From Nocardiopsis kunsanensis DSM 44524 (lineage in GTDB: Bacteria; Actinomycetota; Actinomycetes; Streptosporangiales; Streptosporangiaceae): a stretch of 64,000 bases of DNA. The notes beneath the pieces are model-generated. The model saw only the letters and a list, made by a program, of their open reading frames with translations, was not told the DNA's origin and searched no databases. How positions within the stretch are numbered: position 1 is the first letter of the stretch; every line of letters begins with the position of its first letter. Of this stretch, positions 1 through 8,901 are shown piece by piece. Position numbers and translations under genes: made by a program. The stretch is from NCBI RefSeq assembly GCF_000340965.1, contig NZ_ANAY01000003.1, forward strand, positions 62,001 to 126,000, given 5' to 3'.

Positions 1-309
1 GCCGCTCTTGGGGATCACCGATCGCGCGATGCCCTTGAAACGGCGGGCCTCCTCGCGGAGCGTGTCCTCCTGCACGAACCGCAGGTGCTTGCTGCTGCGC
101 GGCCATTCCTCCTCGGCCCGGGAGAGCCGGTCGAGGGTGAGTTCACCGGCGGGCACGACGAGGCGTTCGCCGCCGTCGGGTTCCTCGATCCAGAGGCTGC
201 AGTTGCGGACGTAGCGCTCCACGTCGGTGGGGAAGAACAGTTCCCCCTTGGTGTACACGAGCACTGGTTCGTGGGCGCGCAGGAGCTGGAGATCAGATGG
301 GGACGGCAT
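1..309 (-). CDS. Hypothetical protein, N-terminal part (cut by left edge)
   Basis: An open frame of 103 codons starts at ATG 309 and runs off the left edge, so only the N-terminus is visible. It begins MPSPSDLQLLRAHEPVLVYT and continues with a KGELFFP segment, a YVRNCSLW segment and charged helices. I do not recognise a family with certainty and see no signal peptide or membrane segment in this part. There is no Shine-Dalgarno. A TAGCTT hexamer lies 9 nt upstream of the ATG and could be the -10 of a nearly leaderless transcript. The opposite frames in this stretch give arginine/proline-rich shadow products. Confidence 0.7.
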   Translation of the reverse strand, partial: MPSPSDLQLLRAHEPVLVYTKGELFFPTDVERYVRNCSLWIEEPDGGERLVVPAGELTLDRLSRAEEEWPRSSKHLRFVQEDTLREEARRFKGIARSVIPKSG

Positions 310-668
310 GATCGCACCAAGCTAGTACATGCGGATGTGGACGCGTGATCAGTAACGGCGCGGGGTACGGCGAGTTCCCGTTCCGGCAGCGGTGGGCGGG
401 GCCTCCCCGGCATCGGGCCGGACGGAGGGAGGGTGCCGTGTGCGGGAGGAAGCGCCAGGTCCCGGGCCGGGCATGGGTGTCGGACCGTCGGGTGTGCGGG
501 GCGAACGGTGGTCGGTCCTGCGTTGCGCGGTCCGCGGCGCGGCCAACCTGAATGTGGCCATGGTCACGGGCCCAACCCCGCACGCCGTTGGGGAGGGGCG
601 CACGAGTGTGCGGCAGGCCTGGGCCTCGGCGTTGTCCGAGCCGCTGGGGCCTGCGGGTGGGTGGTGCC
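310..668. other. Intergenic stretch, no gene seen
   Basis: These 359 bases lie between the start of the left-edge gene and the stop of the EamA transporter; both genes are on the minus strand. All open frames here are arginine/proline/glycine-rich and lack ribosome binding sites. The stretch presumably holds the promoter of the left-edge gene. I see no convincing terminator hairpin or repeat in it. Confidence 0.5.
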
Positions 669-1700
669 TCAGCGGGAGGCCCCAACGGGTTCGGACGCAG
701 GCACGGGCGTGTGCGGGTACCCCTCAGCCGTTTCGGAGCAGACCGGACCGGGGGCGCTGTGCTGCGCCGCCGCCCCGGTGCCGGTACCGCGGCGCCGGAC
801 CACGCTGCGCACTGCGGGGCGGTCGGAACGGTCTCCGCGTGCAGCCCCGATCCCGGCGATCACCACCAGGGCCATGCCGATGACCTGAATCACGGCCGGG
901 GTCTGACCGATGAGGAGTAGACCCATGATCAGGGCGACGGCCGGTTCGAGACTGGAGAAGGTACTGAAGGCCGTACGGCTCATGCGCTGCAGGGCGACCA
1001 TCTCCAGCAGGAACGGGAGCATCGGGAACAGCAGCGCGATGAGCAGGGTGAAAGCGATCAGCTGCGGGTCCGGGTCCATGACCGCGCCCGGCGCGCCCAG
1101 GGGCGCGGTGACCGCGGCGCCGACGACCATGGACAGGGCCAGGCCGTGCACGGCGCTGAACCCGGCGCCCACCCGCTGGGTCAGGACGATGTAGCCGACC
1201 ACGCACAGGGCTCCGGCGAGGGCGAAACCGATCCCGGCCAGGTCGAGCTCGCCCTGCCAGGGGCGGGTCAGGCACAGGACCCCGGCCACGGCGGCGACGA
1301 TCCAGACGAGTTCGCGCCGGCGCCGCATGGCCAGGACGGCGACCACGAGAGTTCCGAGGAACTCGATGGAGGTGGCGGTACCGAGTTCGATGCGTGCCGT
1401 TGCCTCGGAGTAGAAGAGCATCATCCCCGCGCTCGCTGTGCCCAGGATCACCACGGAACCGAGCTCACGCGGGCTCGCCGCACGCACCGCGCGCCACAGC
1501 GAGGGTCCGCCGAGGGCTGCCAGGAGCAGGGCGGCCCAGGTCAGTCGCATCCAGGTGACGGTCGCGGGGGCTGCTGCGTCGAAGGCGTGCACGGCCATCG
1601 CGCTGCCGGTGTGCAGGGCGAACATGCCGATGAGCAGCATGAGGGGCGCCGGCACCCCGAATCGGACACGGCTCGGTGAGGACAGGAAGGAGAGGATCAC
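669..1700 (-). CDS. EamA/DMT-family transporter
   Basis: A 343-residue polytopic membrane protein with about ten hydrophobic segments between residues 15 and 290, arranged as two EamA repeats. Motifs such as RLTWAALLL in the first half and FSTFSSLEPAVALIMGLLLI in the second resemble the RhtA-like threonine/homoserine exporter branch of the drug/metabolite transporter superfamily. The substrate cannot be read from sequence; small amino acids are typical of the family. The last roughly 50 residues form a hydrophilic, probably disordered tail. Translation starts at GTG 1700. The gene is divergent from the LysR gene at 1772 with 71 bp between them, so that regulator probably controls it. Confidence 0.88.
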   Translation of the reverse strand: MILSFLSSPSRVRFGVPAPLMLLIGMFALHTGSAMAVHAFDAAAPATVTWMRLTWAALLLAALGGPSLWRAVRAASPRELGSVVILGTASAGMMLFYSEATARIELGTATSIEFLGTLVVAVLAMRRRRELVWIVAAVAGVLCLTRPWQGELDLAGIGFALAGALCVVGYIVLTQRVGAGFSAVHGLALSMVVGAAVTAPLGAPGAVMDPDPQLIAFTLLIALLFPMLPFLLEMVALQRMSRTAFSTFSSLEPAVALIMGLLLIGQTPAVIQVIGMALVVIAGIGAARGDRSDRPAVRSVVRRRGTGTGAAAQHSAPGPVCSETAEGYPHTPVPASEPVGASR

Positions 1701-1759
1701 CCGACCATTGCATCCATGCCTTCCGTTTCTGTCCAGGGAGCTTTGGTTGATAGATCATG

Positions 1760-1765
1760 TAGTTT
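1760..1765 (+). promoter_or_regulatory. Candidate -10 hexamer, leaderless LysR transcript
   Basis: TAGTTT lies 6 nt upstream of the ATG at 1772, and no Shine-Dalgarno is present. If it is a -10 box, transcription would begin at or next to the start codon. The same TANNNT arrangement recurs elsewhere in this window. Confidence 0.4.
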
Positions 1766-1771
1766 CGGTGG

Positions 1772-2698
1772 ATGGATTTCACCCGACTGCGCCTGCTGGT
1801 CGAGCTCGGGCGCCTGGGCACGATGGCGGCGGTGGCCGAGGTCACAGGGATGAGTACTTCGGCGGTGTCCAAACACTTCGCCGTGCTCGAACGTGAGGCG
1901 GGGGTCCCGTTGATCGCCCCGGACGGCCGGCGGGTGCGGCTGACCCCGGCGGGGCGGCGCCTGGCCGAGCACGCGGTGGAGATCCTGGCCCGGGTGGAGG
2001 TGGCCCGGGCCGAATTCGAGGGCGAGGGCGAGCCGGTGGGCCGCGTCCACCTGGTCATGTACACCAGTGCGGCACCTCTGGTGCTACCCGCGGTACGGCG
2101 CCTGCGCGAGGACCATCCCGGCATCGAGGTCGATCTGACCGAGTACGAGTCGGAACAGGCCCTGGACCTGTTGCAGGAGGGCGGTGCCGACCTCGGGGTG
2201 GTGTACCAGTACAGCCTGCTCCCCCGGATTTTTCCGGAGACCCTGACGGTGCACCCGATCGGTACGGAGGGGTTGCTGCTCTCCCAGCCCTCGGCGGGTG
2301 CCGACAGCCGCACGTTGACGCGGCGGCGCCTGCGCGAGCACGCGGACGCGTCCTGGATCGCGAGCCCGTTCCGGAGCGACGAGGACGCCCTGGTCCAGCG
2401 CATGTGCGCCGATGCCGGGTTCACCCCGCGCCTGGTGCACCGCCTCGACAACCTGGCCCTGATCGAGGACCTGGTGGCGGCCGGGTTGGCCGTGGCTGTG
2501 GTGCCGCGGCTGGCAGCCACGACCCGGCGCGGTGTGGCGCACGCGCCGCTGGGCGAGCTGGGCGGGGTGCGCCAGGTCTATCTGGCCGGGCGTACCGGCG
2601 GGTGGGCGTGGAAACCGATCCGGGTGACCGCCCGTTACCTGCACGAGTCGGCCCGTTCCGTGCTGGAGGACGTTCCGGGCCTGCCCGGGGAGGGGTGA
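1772..2698 (+). CDS. LysR-family transcriptional regulator
   Basis: 308 residues, normal for a LysR regulator. Residues 1-60 form the winged helix-turn-helix (MDFTRLRLLVELGRLGTMAA, then AVSKHFAVLEREAGVPLI). The rest is a substrate-binding-like effector domain with the usual DLGVVY and GLAVAVVPRL segments. It probably binds the 71-bp intergenic region and controls the divergent EamA exporter; this is inferred from the arrangement. It converges on the next LysR gene with only 3 bp between the two stop codons. Confidence 0.9.
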   Translation: MDFTRLRLLVELGRLGTMAAVAEVTGMSTSAVSKHFAVLEREAGVPLIAPDGRRVRLTPAGRRLAEHAVEILARVEVARAEFEGEGEPVGRVHLVMYTSAAPLVLPAVRRLREDHPGIEVDLTEYESEQALDLLQEGGADLGVVYQYSLLPRIFPETLTVHPIGTEGLLLSQPSAGADSRTLTRRRLREHADASWIASPFRSDEDALVQRMCADAGFTPRLVHRLDNLALIEDLVAAGLAVAVVPRLAATTRRGVAHAPLGELGGVRQVYLAGRTGGWAWKPIRVTARYLHESARSVLEDVPGLPGEG

Positions 2699-2701
2699 AG
2701 C

Positions 2702-3631
2702 TCAGCCGGCGACGGCGAAGGGGCCGACGGAGGGCACGGGGACCTTGCTGGCTGCCTCGCGCACAGCGGTGAGCAGGGGTTCGGCGCTGGCGCCGGCGCG
2801 GGTGAGGGCGACGATGTGACGGCGGGCGGTCTCGCGCACCCCTCGCACGACCACGTTCGGGGGGTTGTGGCCGGTCCAGGCCAAGCGGGGCATGAGGGCG
2901 ATGCCCAGGCCCGAGCGCACGAGGGCGAAGACGGCGCTGAAGTCGTCGACGGTGTGGACCACACGCGGCTGGAACCCGGCCTGGTTGGTCGCGCCGGTGA
3001 CACAGGAGTACCAGGCGGTGCCGGGCGCGGACATGATCCAGTCCTCCCCCGCCAGGTCGTCGGACAGGTGCAGGTGGGTGCGGGCGGCCAGGGGGTGCTG
3101 GTAGGGCAGGATCGCGTCGAAGAGCTCCACCATGACCGACTCGGTGTGGAACTCGGGGTCCCCGGCCGGCGGCATGTGCGAGGTGGACATGGTGAGGGCG
3201 ACGTCGAGGCGTCCTGTGCGCACCATCTCGGTACTCGCCTCGGGCTCGGCCTGTACGACCTCGAAACTCCACTTGGGGTGACTCTCGCGCAGGTGCGCCA
3301 GAGCGGGGGCGATCAGGTCGCTGATGCCGGTGGAGAAGGCACCCACCCGTACGACACCGCGGTCGCCGGCGGAGTAGGCGTGCAGGTCGGCGGTGGCTCG
3401 TTCCATCTCGGCGAAGATGACGTGGGCCCGCTCCAGCAGGACCCGTCCTGCTCCGGTGAGCAAAAAGCGGCGGTCATGGCGTTCGACGAGGGCGACGCCG
3501 GACTCCTTTGCGAGGGAGGCGAGCTGCTGGGAGACGGCCGACGGTGTGACGTGGAGTGCCTCTGCCGTGCCCGCAACGGTGCGGTGTTGGTCGAGGGCTT
3601 GGAGGAGCTGCAACCGCCGAAGGTCGATCAT
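2702..3631 (-). CDS. LysR-family transcriptional regulator
   Basis: A 309-residue regulator starting at MIDLRRLQLLQALDQHRTVA. The reading frame extends 8 codons upstream, but this methionine begins the conserved winged helix-turn-helix (TPSAVSQQLASLAKESGVAL). The effector domain follows from about residue 90 (VRVGAFSTGISDLIAPALAH) and includes RLDVALTMSTSHM and GLGIALMPRLAW. It is divergent from the GNAT gene at 3949 across a 317-bp gap. Its target and ligand are unknown. It is not a close copy of the LysR protein at 1772. Confidence 0.88.
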   Translation of the reverse strand: MIDLRRLQLLQALDQHRTVAGTAEALHVTPSAVSQQLASLAKESGVALVERHDRRFLLTGAGRVLLERAHVIFAEMERATADLHAYSAGDRGVVRVGAFSTGISDLIAPALAHLRESHPKWSFEVVQAEPEASTEMVRTGRLDVALTMSTSHMPPAGDPEFHTESVMVELFDAILPYQHPLAARTHLHLSDDLAGEDWIMSAPGTAWYSCVTGATNQAGFQPRVVHTVDDFSAVFALVRSGLGIALMPRLAWTGHNPPNVVVRGVRETARRHIVALTRAGASAEPLLTAVREAASKVPVPSVGPFAVAG

Positions 3632-3948
3632 GCCCTCCAACTTAGGACAAAACATCCGACCTTCAGCGTGGTTTCAGTCGTGTTGAGTGGTTTTCGGGCG
3701 TGATCCGGTGCACACTTGATCACATCAGGTCACACCGCACGCACCCTCCGGCCGCCGACGCCTCCACCAGCCAGAGAGAAGGATCGACATTCTTTCTCTC
3801 CAGGGATCTCTTTCCTGAGTTTCCTCACACGGCACCCGTGTAGGCGCAGGCCCACACGTACAGTAAGAGTCACAGCTCAACCACCGAGCCTCGGGGAATC
3901 GAACCTCGGTGGCCACCACCTCACGCTGCTGGAACGGGTGAGAAGAAA
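3632..3948. promoter_or_regulatory. Divergent intergenic region (LysR / GNAT)
   Basis: These 317 bases separate the start of the minus-strand LysR gene from the plus-strand acetyltransferase gene and must hold both promoters. The stretch is less GC-rich than its surroundings around 3700-3730 and 3780-3830. I could not assign a specific operator, and no open frame here looks like a gene. Confidence 0.4.
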
Positions 3949-4506
3949 ATGCAAACTTCGCTGATGACCAAACCTCGGCCGTCCGACCTGGGTGTCCTCG
4001 GTTTCCGGTACTTGGGCGCTCACGAGGTGGAAGAACTCGCGGACCTGTGGGGTGCGCTCCACCAGCGGCACACTGTGACCGCTCCGCACCTGCAGGAGAC
4101 CATCGGCGCGATGAGCCTGGACGAGTCCTGGCGGCGGCGCCGCGCCCAGTACCTGCAGTGGCTGCGCGACCCCGACACCATGGCCGTCCTCGCCGAGTAC
4201 GAGGGCGACCTGGCCGGTTACGCGATGGTGACCGTCCGCGACAACGCCCTCGGCAGCTGGGACCGCGGCGACCGGGTGGCCATCGTCCAGACCTTCGCCA
4301 TCGACCCGGAGTACACCGGCACCGGGGTGGGTTCCAAGCTCCTGGAGGAGCTGCGGAGCCAGCTCAGCGCCTCGAACATCCGCGACATCGAGTTCTCGAC
4401 GCTGGCCTCCGCTTCCGAGGACATCGACTTCCTCCAGGAGGAGGGTTTCCAGCCCCTCACGACCACCATGGTCTGCCGCGTGAACGGGTTCGGCGCCCAC
4501 GACTGA
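3949..4506 (+). CDS. GNAT-family N-acetyltransferase
   Basis: A 185-residue protein with one GNAT fold. The acetyl-CoA binding motif A is visible as AIDPEYTGTGVGSKLLEELR (about residues 114-133), preceded by beta strands LAGYAMVTV and RVAIVQTF, and followed by IEFSTLASASEDIDFLQEEG. The family moves an acetyl group from acetyl-CoA to an amine; the acceptor is unknown. The ATG at 3949 follows a weak GAGAAG-type ribosome binding site, and ATG 3964 is an alternative. A hairpin at 4543-4572 ends the unit. Confidence 0.88.
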   Translation: MQTSLMTKPRPSDLGVLGFRYLGAHEVEELADLWGALHQRHTVTAPHLQETIGAMSLDESWRRRRAQYLQWLRDPDTMAVLAEYEGDLAGYAMVTVRDNALGSWDRGDRVAIVQTFAIDPEYTGTGVGSKLLEELRSQLSASNIRDIEFSTLASASEDIDFLQEEGFQPLTTTMVCRVNGFGAHD

Positions 4507-4542
4507 GCCGGCACACAGCCGGACCGGCGACAACGGCTGGGC

Positions 4543-4572
4543 GAGCCCCCGGCCCTGCGGGGACGGGGGCTC
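4543..4572 (+). terminator. Terminator hairpin after GNAT gene
   Basis: A perfect 9-bp stem, GAGCCCCCG paired with CGGGGGCTC, encloses a 12-nt loop 36 bp past the stop. There is no T-tract, as is common in actinomycetes. Confidence 0.6.
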
Positions 4573-4624
4573 CGGCGTGCGCATCTGCGCCGACACACCC
4601 GGGCACACCGAAGCGGTGAGGCGC

Positions 4625-4630
4625 TACCCT
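4625..4630 (+). promoter_or_regulatory. Candidate -10 for leaderless coiled-coil gene
   Basis: TACCCT ends 7 nt before the GTG at 4638, with no Shine-Dalgarno between, consistent with a leaderless mRNA. Confidence 0.4.
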
Positions 4631-4637
4631 CTGGCCC

Positions 4638-5852
4638 GTGGCCTCCTCCGACTCCAACACCTGCACTTTCCCCGGATGCGACCGCCCCGTCCCGCGGCCC
4701 TCCTCCCCCGGGCGCCCGCCCCAGTACTGTGACCTGCCCGAGCACACCCGGTGGCGCGCCTGGAAGGAACGCCAACGCCTGGCCCAGGAGGCCGAGCGCG
4801 CGAGCGCCGAACACACCGGGGAGGACGCCGACGAACCGGACCCGCCCGCCCACCCCGGCGGTCAGGGGGAACCGGTCACTGCGGCACGGTTGCGCGCCGA
4901 CGACCTGCTCACCCGTTTCGCGGTCCAGAGCGAACAGCTGGAGGCCACCCTGCGTGGTGCCACCGAGGCGTTCGCCACCATGACCGATCCCGGCGCAGCC
5001 GAGGCCCAGGTCGAGTCGGCCCGGGTCGAGGGCGCCCGGCGGGTCGCCGAGGCCGATGCCGCCCGCCTGGAGGCCGAGAACCGGCGCAGGGAGGCCGAAA
5101 CGGCCCGGCGCAGAGCCGAGAAGGCAGCTGCTGCCGCGGTCGAGGCCACCCAGGAGGCCGAACGCATCGCACAGGAGGCCGTCGACCGCCGTGACGGTGC
5201 CGAGTCCGAACGCGACCGGTACGCCCGGGAACACCAGCGGGCCGTGGCCGAACGCGACGCGGCCGTGGCCGAGGCCAACGCGGGTCTGGCCGCCGCAGAA
5301 CGGCGCCTGGCCGAGCAGAGCGAACGCGCCCGGGCCGAGCTGGCACACGAGCGTTCCGAGTCCGAACGCCGCGCGGCCCTGGCACGCGACGAGATCGCCC
5401 AGCTGCGTCGTGAGCACGACGAGCACGTCCTTCGCGCCGACGAGGCCGAACGGTCCGAGCAGCAGGCCCGGGACCGGAGCGAACGTGCCGAGGAGAACGC
5501 GCGTGCCGCCGAACGGACCCTGGCCGAGGAGCGCACGCGCTTGGGCACCGAGCTCGAGCGCGCCCGCGACCGGCACGAGAGTGAGGCCGCAGCAGCCGCG
5601 GCCGAACGTGAGCGGCTCATGGCCGAGGTCGGCCGGCTCACCGGCGAGCGCGACCGGCTGGCCGGGGAGCTCGACAAACAGCGCCACAGCGCCGAGATCA
5701 CACTGTCCGAGTCCCGGGAGGCGGCAGCGGCCCGGTTGTCGCTCGTCCGGCAGGAGCGCGACCGTGCCGTGGAACGCGCCGAACGGGCCGAGGCCGAGCT
5801 CGGCCACGCGCGTACGCATGCCGACGAGAACACCGACGATCAGGAGCGATGA
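4638..5852 (+). CDS. Coiled-coil protein with N-terminal Cys/His motif
   Basis: 404 residues from GTG 4638. Residues 8-35 contain a short putative metal site (CTFPGCDRP, then QYCDLPEHTRWRA). From about residue 75 to the end the sequence is almost wholly a charged alanine/glutamate/arginine coiled coil with long heptad-like runs and no proline. It resembles actinobacterial proteins with a small zinc-ribbon-like N-terminus followed by a long coiled coil; the function is unknown. Its last four bases overlap the start of the FUSC gene (ATGA at 5849-5852), so the two are translationally coupled and probably act together, perhaps at the membrane. Confidence 0.8.
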   Translation: MASSDSNTCTFPGCDRPVPRPSSPGRPPQYCDLPEHTRWRAWKERQRLAQEAERASAEHTGEDADEPDPPAHPGGQGEPVTAARLRADDLLTRFAVQSEQLEATLRGATEAFATMTDPGAAEAQVESARVEGARRVAEADAARLEAENRRREAETARRRAEKAAAAAVEATQEAERIAQEAVDRRDGAESERDRYAREHQRAVAERDAAVAEANAGLAAAERRLAEQSERARAELAHERSESERRAALARDEIAQLRREHDEHVLRADEAERSEQQARDRSERAEENARAAERTLAEERTRLGTELERARDRHESEAAAAAAERERLMAEVGRLTGERDRLAGELDKQRHSAEITLSESREAAAARLSLVRQERDRAVERAERAEAELGHARTHADENTDDQER

Positions 5853-8011
5853 GCACCGAGCACCCCCCGCAGGAGCCGATCCCTAGGATGGAGACCGTGC
5901 GAGATCTGGGAACCACTGGCAATACCGGCGCCATGGATCTGGGGGGTTCCCGGGAGGAGGGCCCCCGACGTGTGGAAGTGGCCGAGCGTCCCCGGCACAG
6001 GGTCGACCTGAAGGCGCTCTTCGGGCTGGAGCCCGGGACCCCCTGGGCGTGGGCCACCGCTGTGCGGGCCGCCGTCGCGATGATCGTCTCCTTCAGCCTG
6101 GTCGCGACGCTGATCGATCCCCGTCTGGCCACCCTCGCGGCCCTGGGTTCGATGAGTGTCCTGTACGAGCGGAACACCCCCTACGCCTACCGGTCGGCCG
6201 CGCTGGCCCTGGTGGGGCTCGGGTTCGTGGCCGCTGTGACCTTCGGATCGCTGGCCTCGGCCTTCTCCCCGTGGGCCGCGGTCTTGGCCATCGGGCTGAC
6301 CGCGGGTCTGGCGACGTGGTTGTGTGCCGCCTGGCGGGTGGACAAACCGGGACCGATCTTCTTCGTCCTGGTGAGCACCATTTCCACGATCGTCCCGGGC
6401 GGGCCGGCCGACGTGCCCCTGCACGCCGGGGTGGCCACCCTGGGCGCGGCCGTGGGCTGGTGCGTGTCGATGACGGGGGCCGTGCGGGCCCGGCATCCCG
6501 AGTACCAGGCGGTCTCGGAGGCCTTCCGCCAGCTGGGCGCGCTCCTGCGGGCGGTGGGTTCGCCCGACCTGGACCACGCTCAGCACCAGGCCTCGGTCGC
6601 GGTGGCCGAGGCCTGGCGGATCGTCCTGCTGGCCCAGACCCGCGGCTACCGGGGCACACCCGAGGCGGCCCGGCTGCGGTCGCTGCTGCGTTGGGTCTCC
6701 GACATCCACCTGGCAGCCACGCAGGTGTGCATGGCCCGCAACGAGCCGTTGCCGGACGCGGCAGTCGGCTTCGCCGACCGCATGGCCGCAGCCGTGGCCG
6801 AACCCTCACTGGCCCCCGACCCGGACGAACTGGACGAACTGCGGCGCGGTCTGCGTCCCCGTTCCCTGGAGGCCAGGGTCTACAACCTTCTGGGCCGCGC
6901 AGCGGTGGCGGCCCGACGCACCCCCGACGAGGCCGACCGGGAGGACGAGCGCGGCAGCCGCCTGCACGACGAGCGTTATCCGGCCCTGTGGGGGGCGTTG
7001 CGGTCCAGCCTGACGGGGCAGTCGCTGATCCTGCCGACCGCGCTGCGCATGTGGATCACCGTGACCCTGGCGGGTGTGCTGGGCCTGTGGATCGGCCTGG
7101 ACCACTACTACTGGGTCGCGCTGACCACCACCTCGGTCCTGCAGGGCGGAAACGTCGTACTGACCCTGAACCGGTCGTTGCAGCGCTCGCTCGGCACGAT
7201 GCTGGGCGTGCTCTTCGGCGCGCTCCTGCTCACCCAGGACCTTCCACTGGCCGCGGTCGTGGTCCTGGCGGGCCTCTTCCAAGGACTGACCCAGCTGGTG
7301 GTGGGGCGCAATTTCTTCTACGGGTCGGTCACGCTGACCCCGATGGCGCTGCTGCTGTCCTACACGGCGATGCCCTACCCCATCGAACAACTCGCCCAGT
7401 CGCGCATCGTCGACACCGTGGTGGGTTCCCTCCTGGGTCTGGCGGGGGCGCTGTTGTTGTGGCGGCGCACCGCGGCCACACGGCTGCCGCAGACGATCAT
7501 CAAGGTACTGGAGACCGCGCGCCCGTGCGTGGTGGAGATGCTCGACCAGGACGTGCACATGTCCCCGCAGCGCCGCTACGAACTGCGCCGGGACATGCGG
7601 GCGGCACTGGTGAGTCTGCGCGGTGTCTACAACAGCGCCGTGGGCGACCTGCCCCGGGCCCGTGCCACCCGGCCGTTGTGGCCGGTGGTGGTGGCCACTC
7701 AACGCACCGGCTACCTGGCGCTGTCGGCCCTGCAGTTGGAGAGCCCCGAGCCGGTCGGCACGATCACGCTGCAACGGGTGGACCTGGCCTTCAGAGAGCT
7801 GATCTCCTCCATGGAGGAACGGCGCACCCCCCGGATGGGGGCGCTGCCGCGCCTACCCGCCTACCCCCGCATCAACATGGAGCTGCGGGCGCTCTCCAGT
7901 TCGATGACCACGGCCGTGGCTCAGGACGAGCGGGCCGCGCAGAAGGAGGCCGCACGCCGGGCCCAACGCGAACGGCGCCGCGCCCAGAAGGATGTCGACG
8001 CTGACCTGTGA
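5849..8011 (+). CDS. FUSC-family membrane protein
   Basis: A 720-residue protein with two blocks of hydrophobic segments, about residues 70-215 and 385-560, separated by a hydrophilic domain and followed by a hydrophilic C-terminus ending in a highly basic run (residues 690-720). This is the layout of FUSC / aromatic-acid-exporter-like proteins related to the fusaric acid resistance family; LWIGLDHYYWVALTTTSVLQ and NFFYGSVTLTPMALLL are typical. The substrate is unknown. The start overlaps the upstream coiled-coil gene by 4 nt. A second, unlinked protein of the same superfamily lies at 63131-64000. Confidence 0.88.
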   Translation: MSTEHPPQEPIPRMETVRDLGTTGNTGAMDLGGSREEGPRRVEVAERPRHRVDLKALFGLEPGTPWAWATAVRAAVAMIVSFSLVATLIDPRLATLAALGSMSVLYERNTPYAYRSAALALVGLGFVAAVTFGSLASAFSPWAAVLAIGLTAGLATWLCAAWRVDKPGPIFFVLVSTISTIVPGGPADVPLHAGVATLGAAVGWCVSMTGAVRARHPEYQAVSEAFRQLGALLRAVGSPDLDHAQHQASVAVAEAWRIVLLAQTRGYRGTPEAARLRSLLRWVSDIHLAATQVCMARNEPLPDAAVGFADRMAAAVAEPSLAPDPDELDELRRGLRPRSLEARVYNLLGRAAVAARRTPDEADREDERGSRLHDERYPALWGALRSSLTGQSLILPTALRMWITVTLAGVLGLWIGLDHYYWVALTTTSVLQGGNVVLTLNRSLQRSLGTMLGVLFGALLLTQDLPLAAVVVLAGLFQGLTQLVVGRNFFYGSVTLTPMALLLSYTAMPYPIEQLAQSRIVDTVVGSLLGLAGALLLWRRTAATRLPQTIIKVLETARPCVVEMLDQDVHMSPQRRYELRRDMRAALVSLRGVYNSAVGDLPRARATRPLWPVVVATQRTGYLALSALQLESPEPVGTITLQRVDLAFRELISSMEERRTPRMGALPRLPAYPRINMELRALSSSMTTAVAQDERAAQKEAARRAQRERRRAQKDVDADL

Positions 8012-8014
8012 GGG

Positions 8015-8040
8015 CGCACCCGCCGCTCGGGGCGGGTGCG
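8015..8040. terminator. Bidirectional terminator between convergent genes
   Basis: CGCACCCGCC pairs perfectly with GGCGGGTGCG around a 6-nt loop, in the 33-bp gap between the FUSC gene (plus) and the cyclase-family gene (minus). Confidence 0.65.
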
Positions 8041-8044
8041 GGCC

Positions 8045-8698
8045 TCATCCGACGACGGCGAAGGCGCGCACCGGGAAGGCCGCCATACCGCGGACCTTGG
8101 CCGGCACCGCATGGAAGCGGAACCCCTCGGCGGGCAGCTGGTCGAGCAGGCACAGGTGGCGCACGACCGGCACACCTGCCGAGAGCAGGGTCCCCAGAGC
8201 GGGCCGGGCCCCCTCTGCGGCGGGAGCGGTGCGGTCCACACCGACGGCGTCGACACCCACGAGGGCTGCGCCGCCCTCGACCAGGAACTTGGCGGCCGCC
8301 TCCTCCAGATAGGGGTGATCGGGGTCGTTGTATCCGTCGGTCCGCCAGTAGCGGTCCCATCCGGTGCGCAGCAGGACCGCGCGGCCGTGCACGTCCAGCT
8401 CCCGCAGGAGGCGGGTGTCGATCGGGTTCCGTTCGGTGGCGTCCACGACGAGCCCGGGCAGGTCGGCCACGCGTTCGAGGTCGAGGTCGGCCAGGTCGGC
8501 TCCGTCGCGGTAACGGTGGGCGGGCATCTCGACGTAGGTTCCGGTGGCTCCGGCGAGGCCGACACGGCCGCCGGTACCGCCCGCGCCGGAGACGGGGTCG
8601 CTCCCGGCCGCACCCTCCTCCACAGTGGGGGCGGGCAGTCCGGGGCTGGTGGTCATCCCGTCGGTGATCTGGTGGCTGACGTCGACGAGTGTGGGCAT
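8045..8698 (-). CDS. Cyclase-family (kynurenine-formamidase-like) hydrolase
   Basis: 217 residues, usual for the family, starting MPTLVDVSHQITDGMTTSPG at ATG 8698 behind a GGGGAAG ribosome binding site. It belongs to the metal-dependent cyclase/arylformamidase superfamily: the diagnostic segment reads GTYVEMPAHRYRDGADL. This is the GTY subgroup rather than the classic HxGTHxDxPxH, and the usual aspartate before the Pro-x-His is glutamate here. RAVLLRTGWDRYW and ALVGVDAVGVDR are further family strands. It probably hydrolyses an amide or lactone; the substrate is unknown. It converges on the FUSC gene across a terminator. Confidence 0.85.
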   Translation of the reverse strand: MPTLVDVSHQITDGMTTSPGLPAPTVEEGAAGSDPVSGAGGTGGRVGLAGATGTYVEMPAHRYRDGADLADLDLERVADLPGLVVDATERNPIDTRLLRELDVHGRAVLLRTGWDRYWRTDGYNDPDHPYLEEAAAKFLVEGGAALVGVDAVGVDRTAPAAEGARPALGTLLSAGVPVVRHLCLLDQLPAEGFRFHAVPAKVRGMAAFPVRAFAVVG

Positions 8699-8901
8699 GG
8701 CTGTCTTCCCCGTTTCACGAGCGCGGACCAAAGGTCTAGACCACCCTACGGGTGCGCCCTTCGCCACGGGAGGTCTTGAGCACATCGATTCGGCGGACCT
8801 TCGTCTCCGGGCGCTGGGCGCGCAACGATAGGCTCTGCAACGGCCGGTGACGGTTCCCGGCCTTGCCTTCCACCACAAGAGCAAGAAGGGTCGGGCCCAT
8901 C

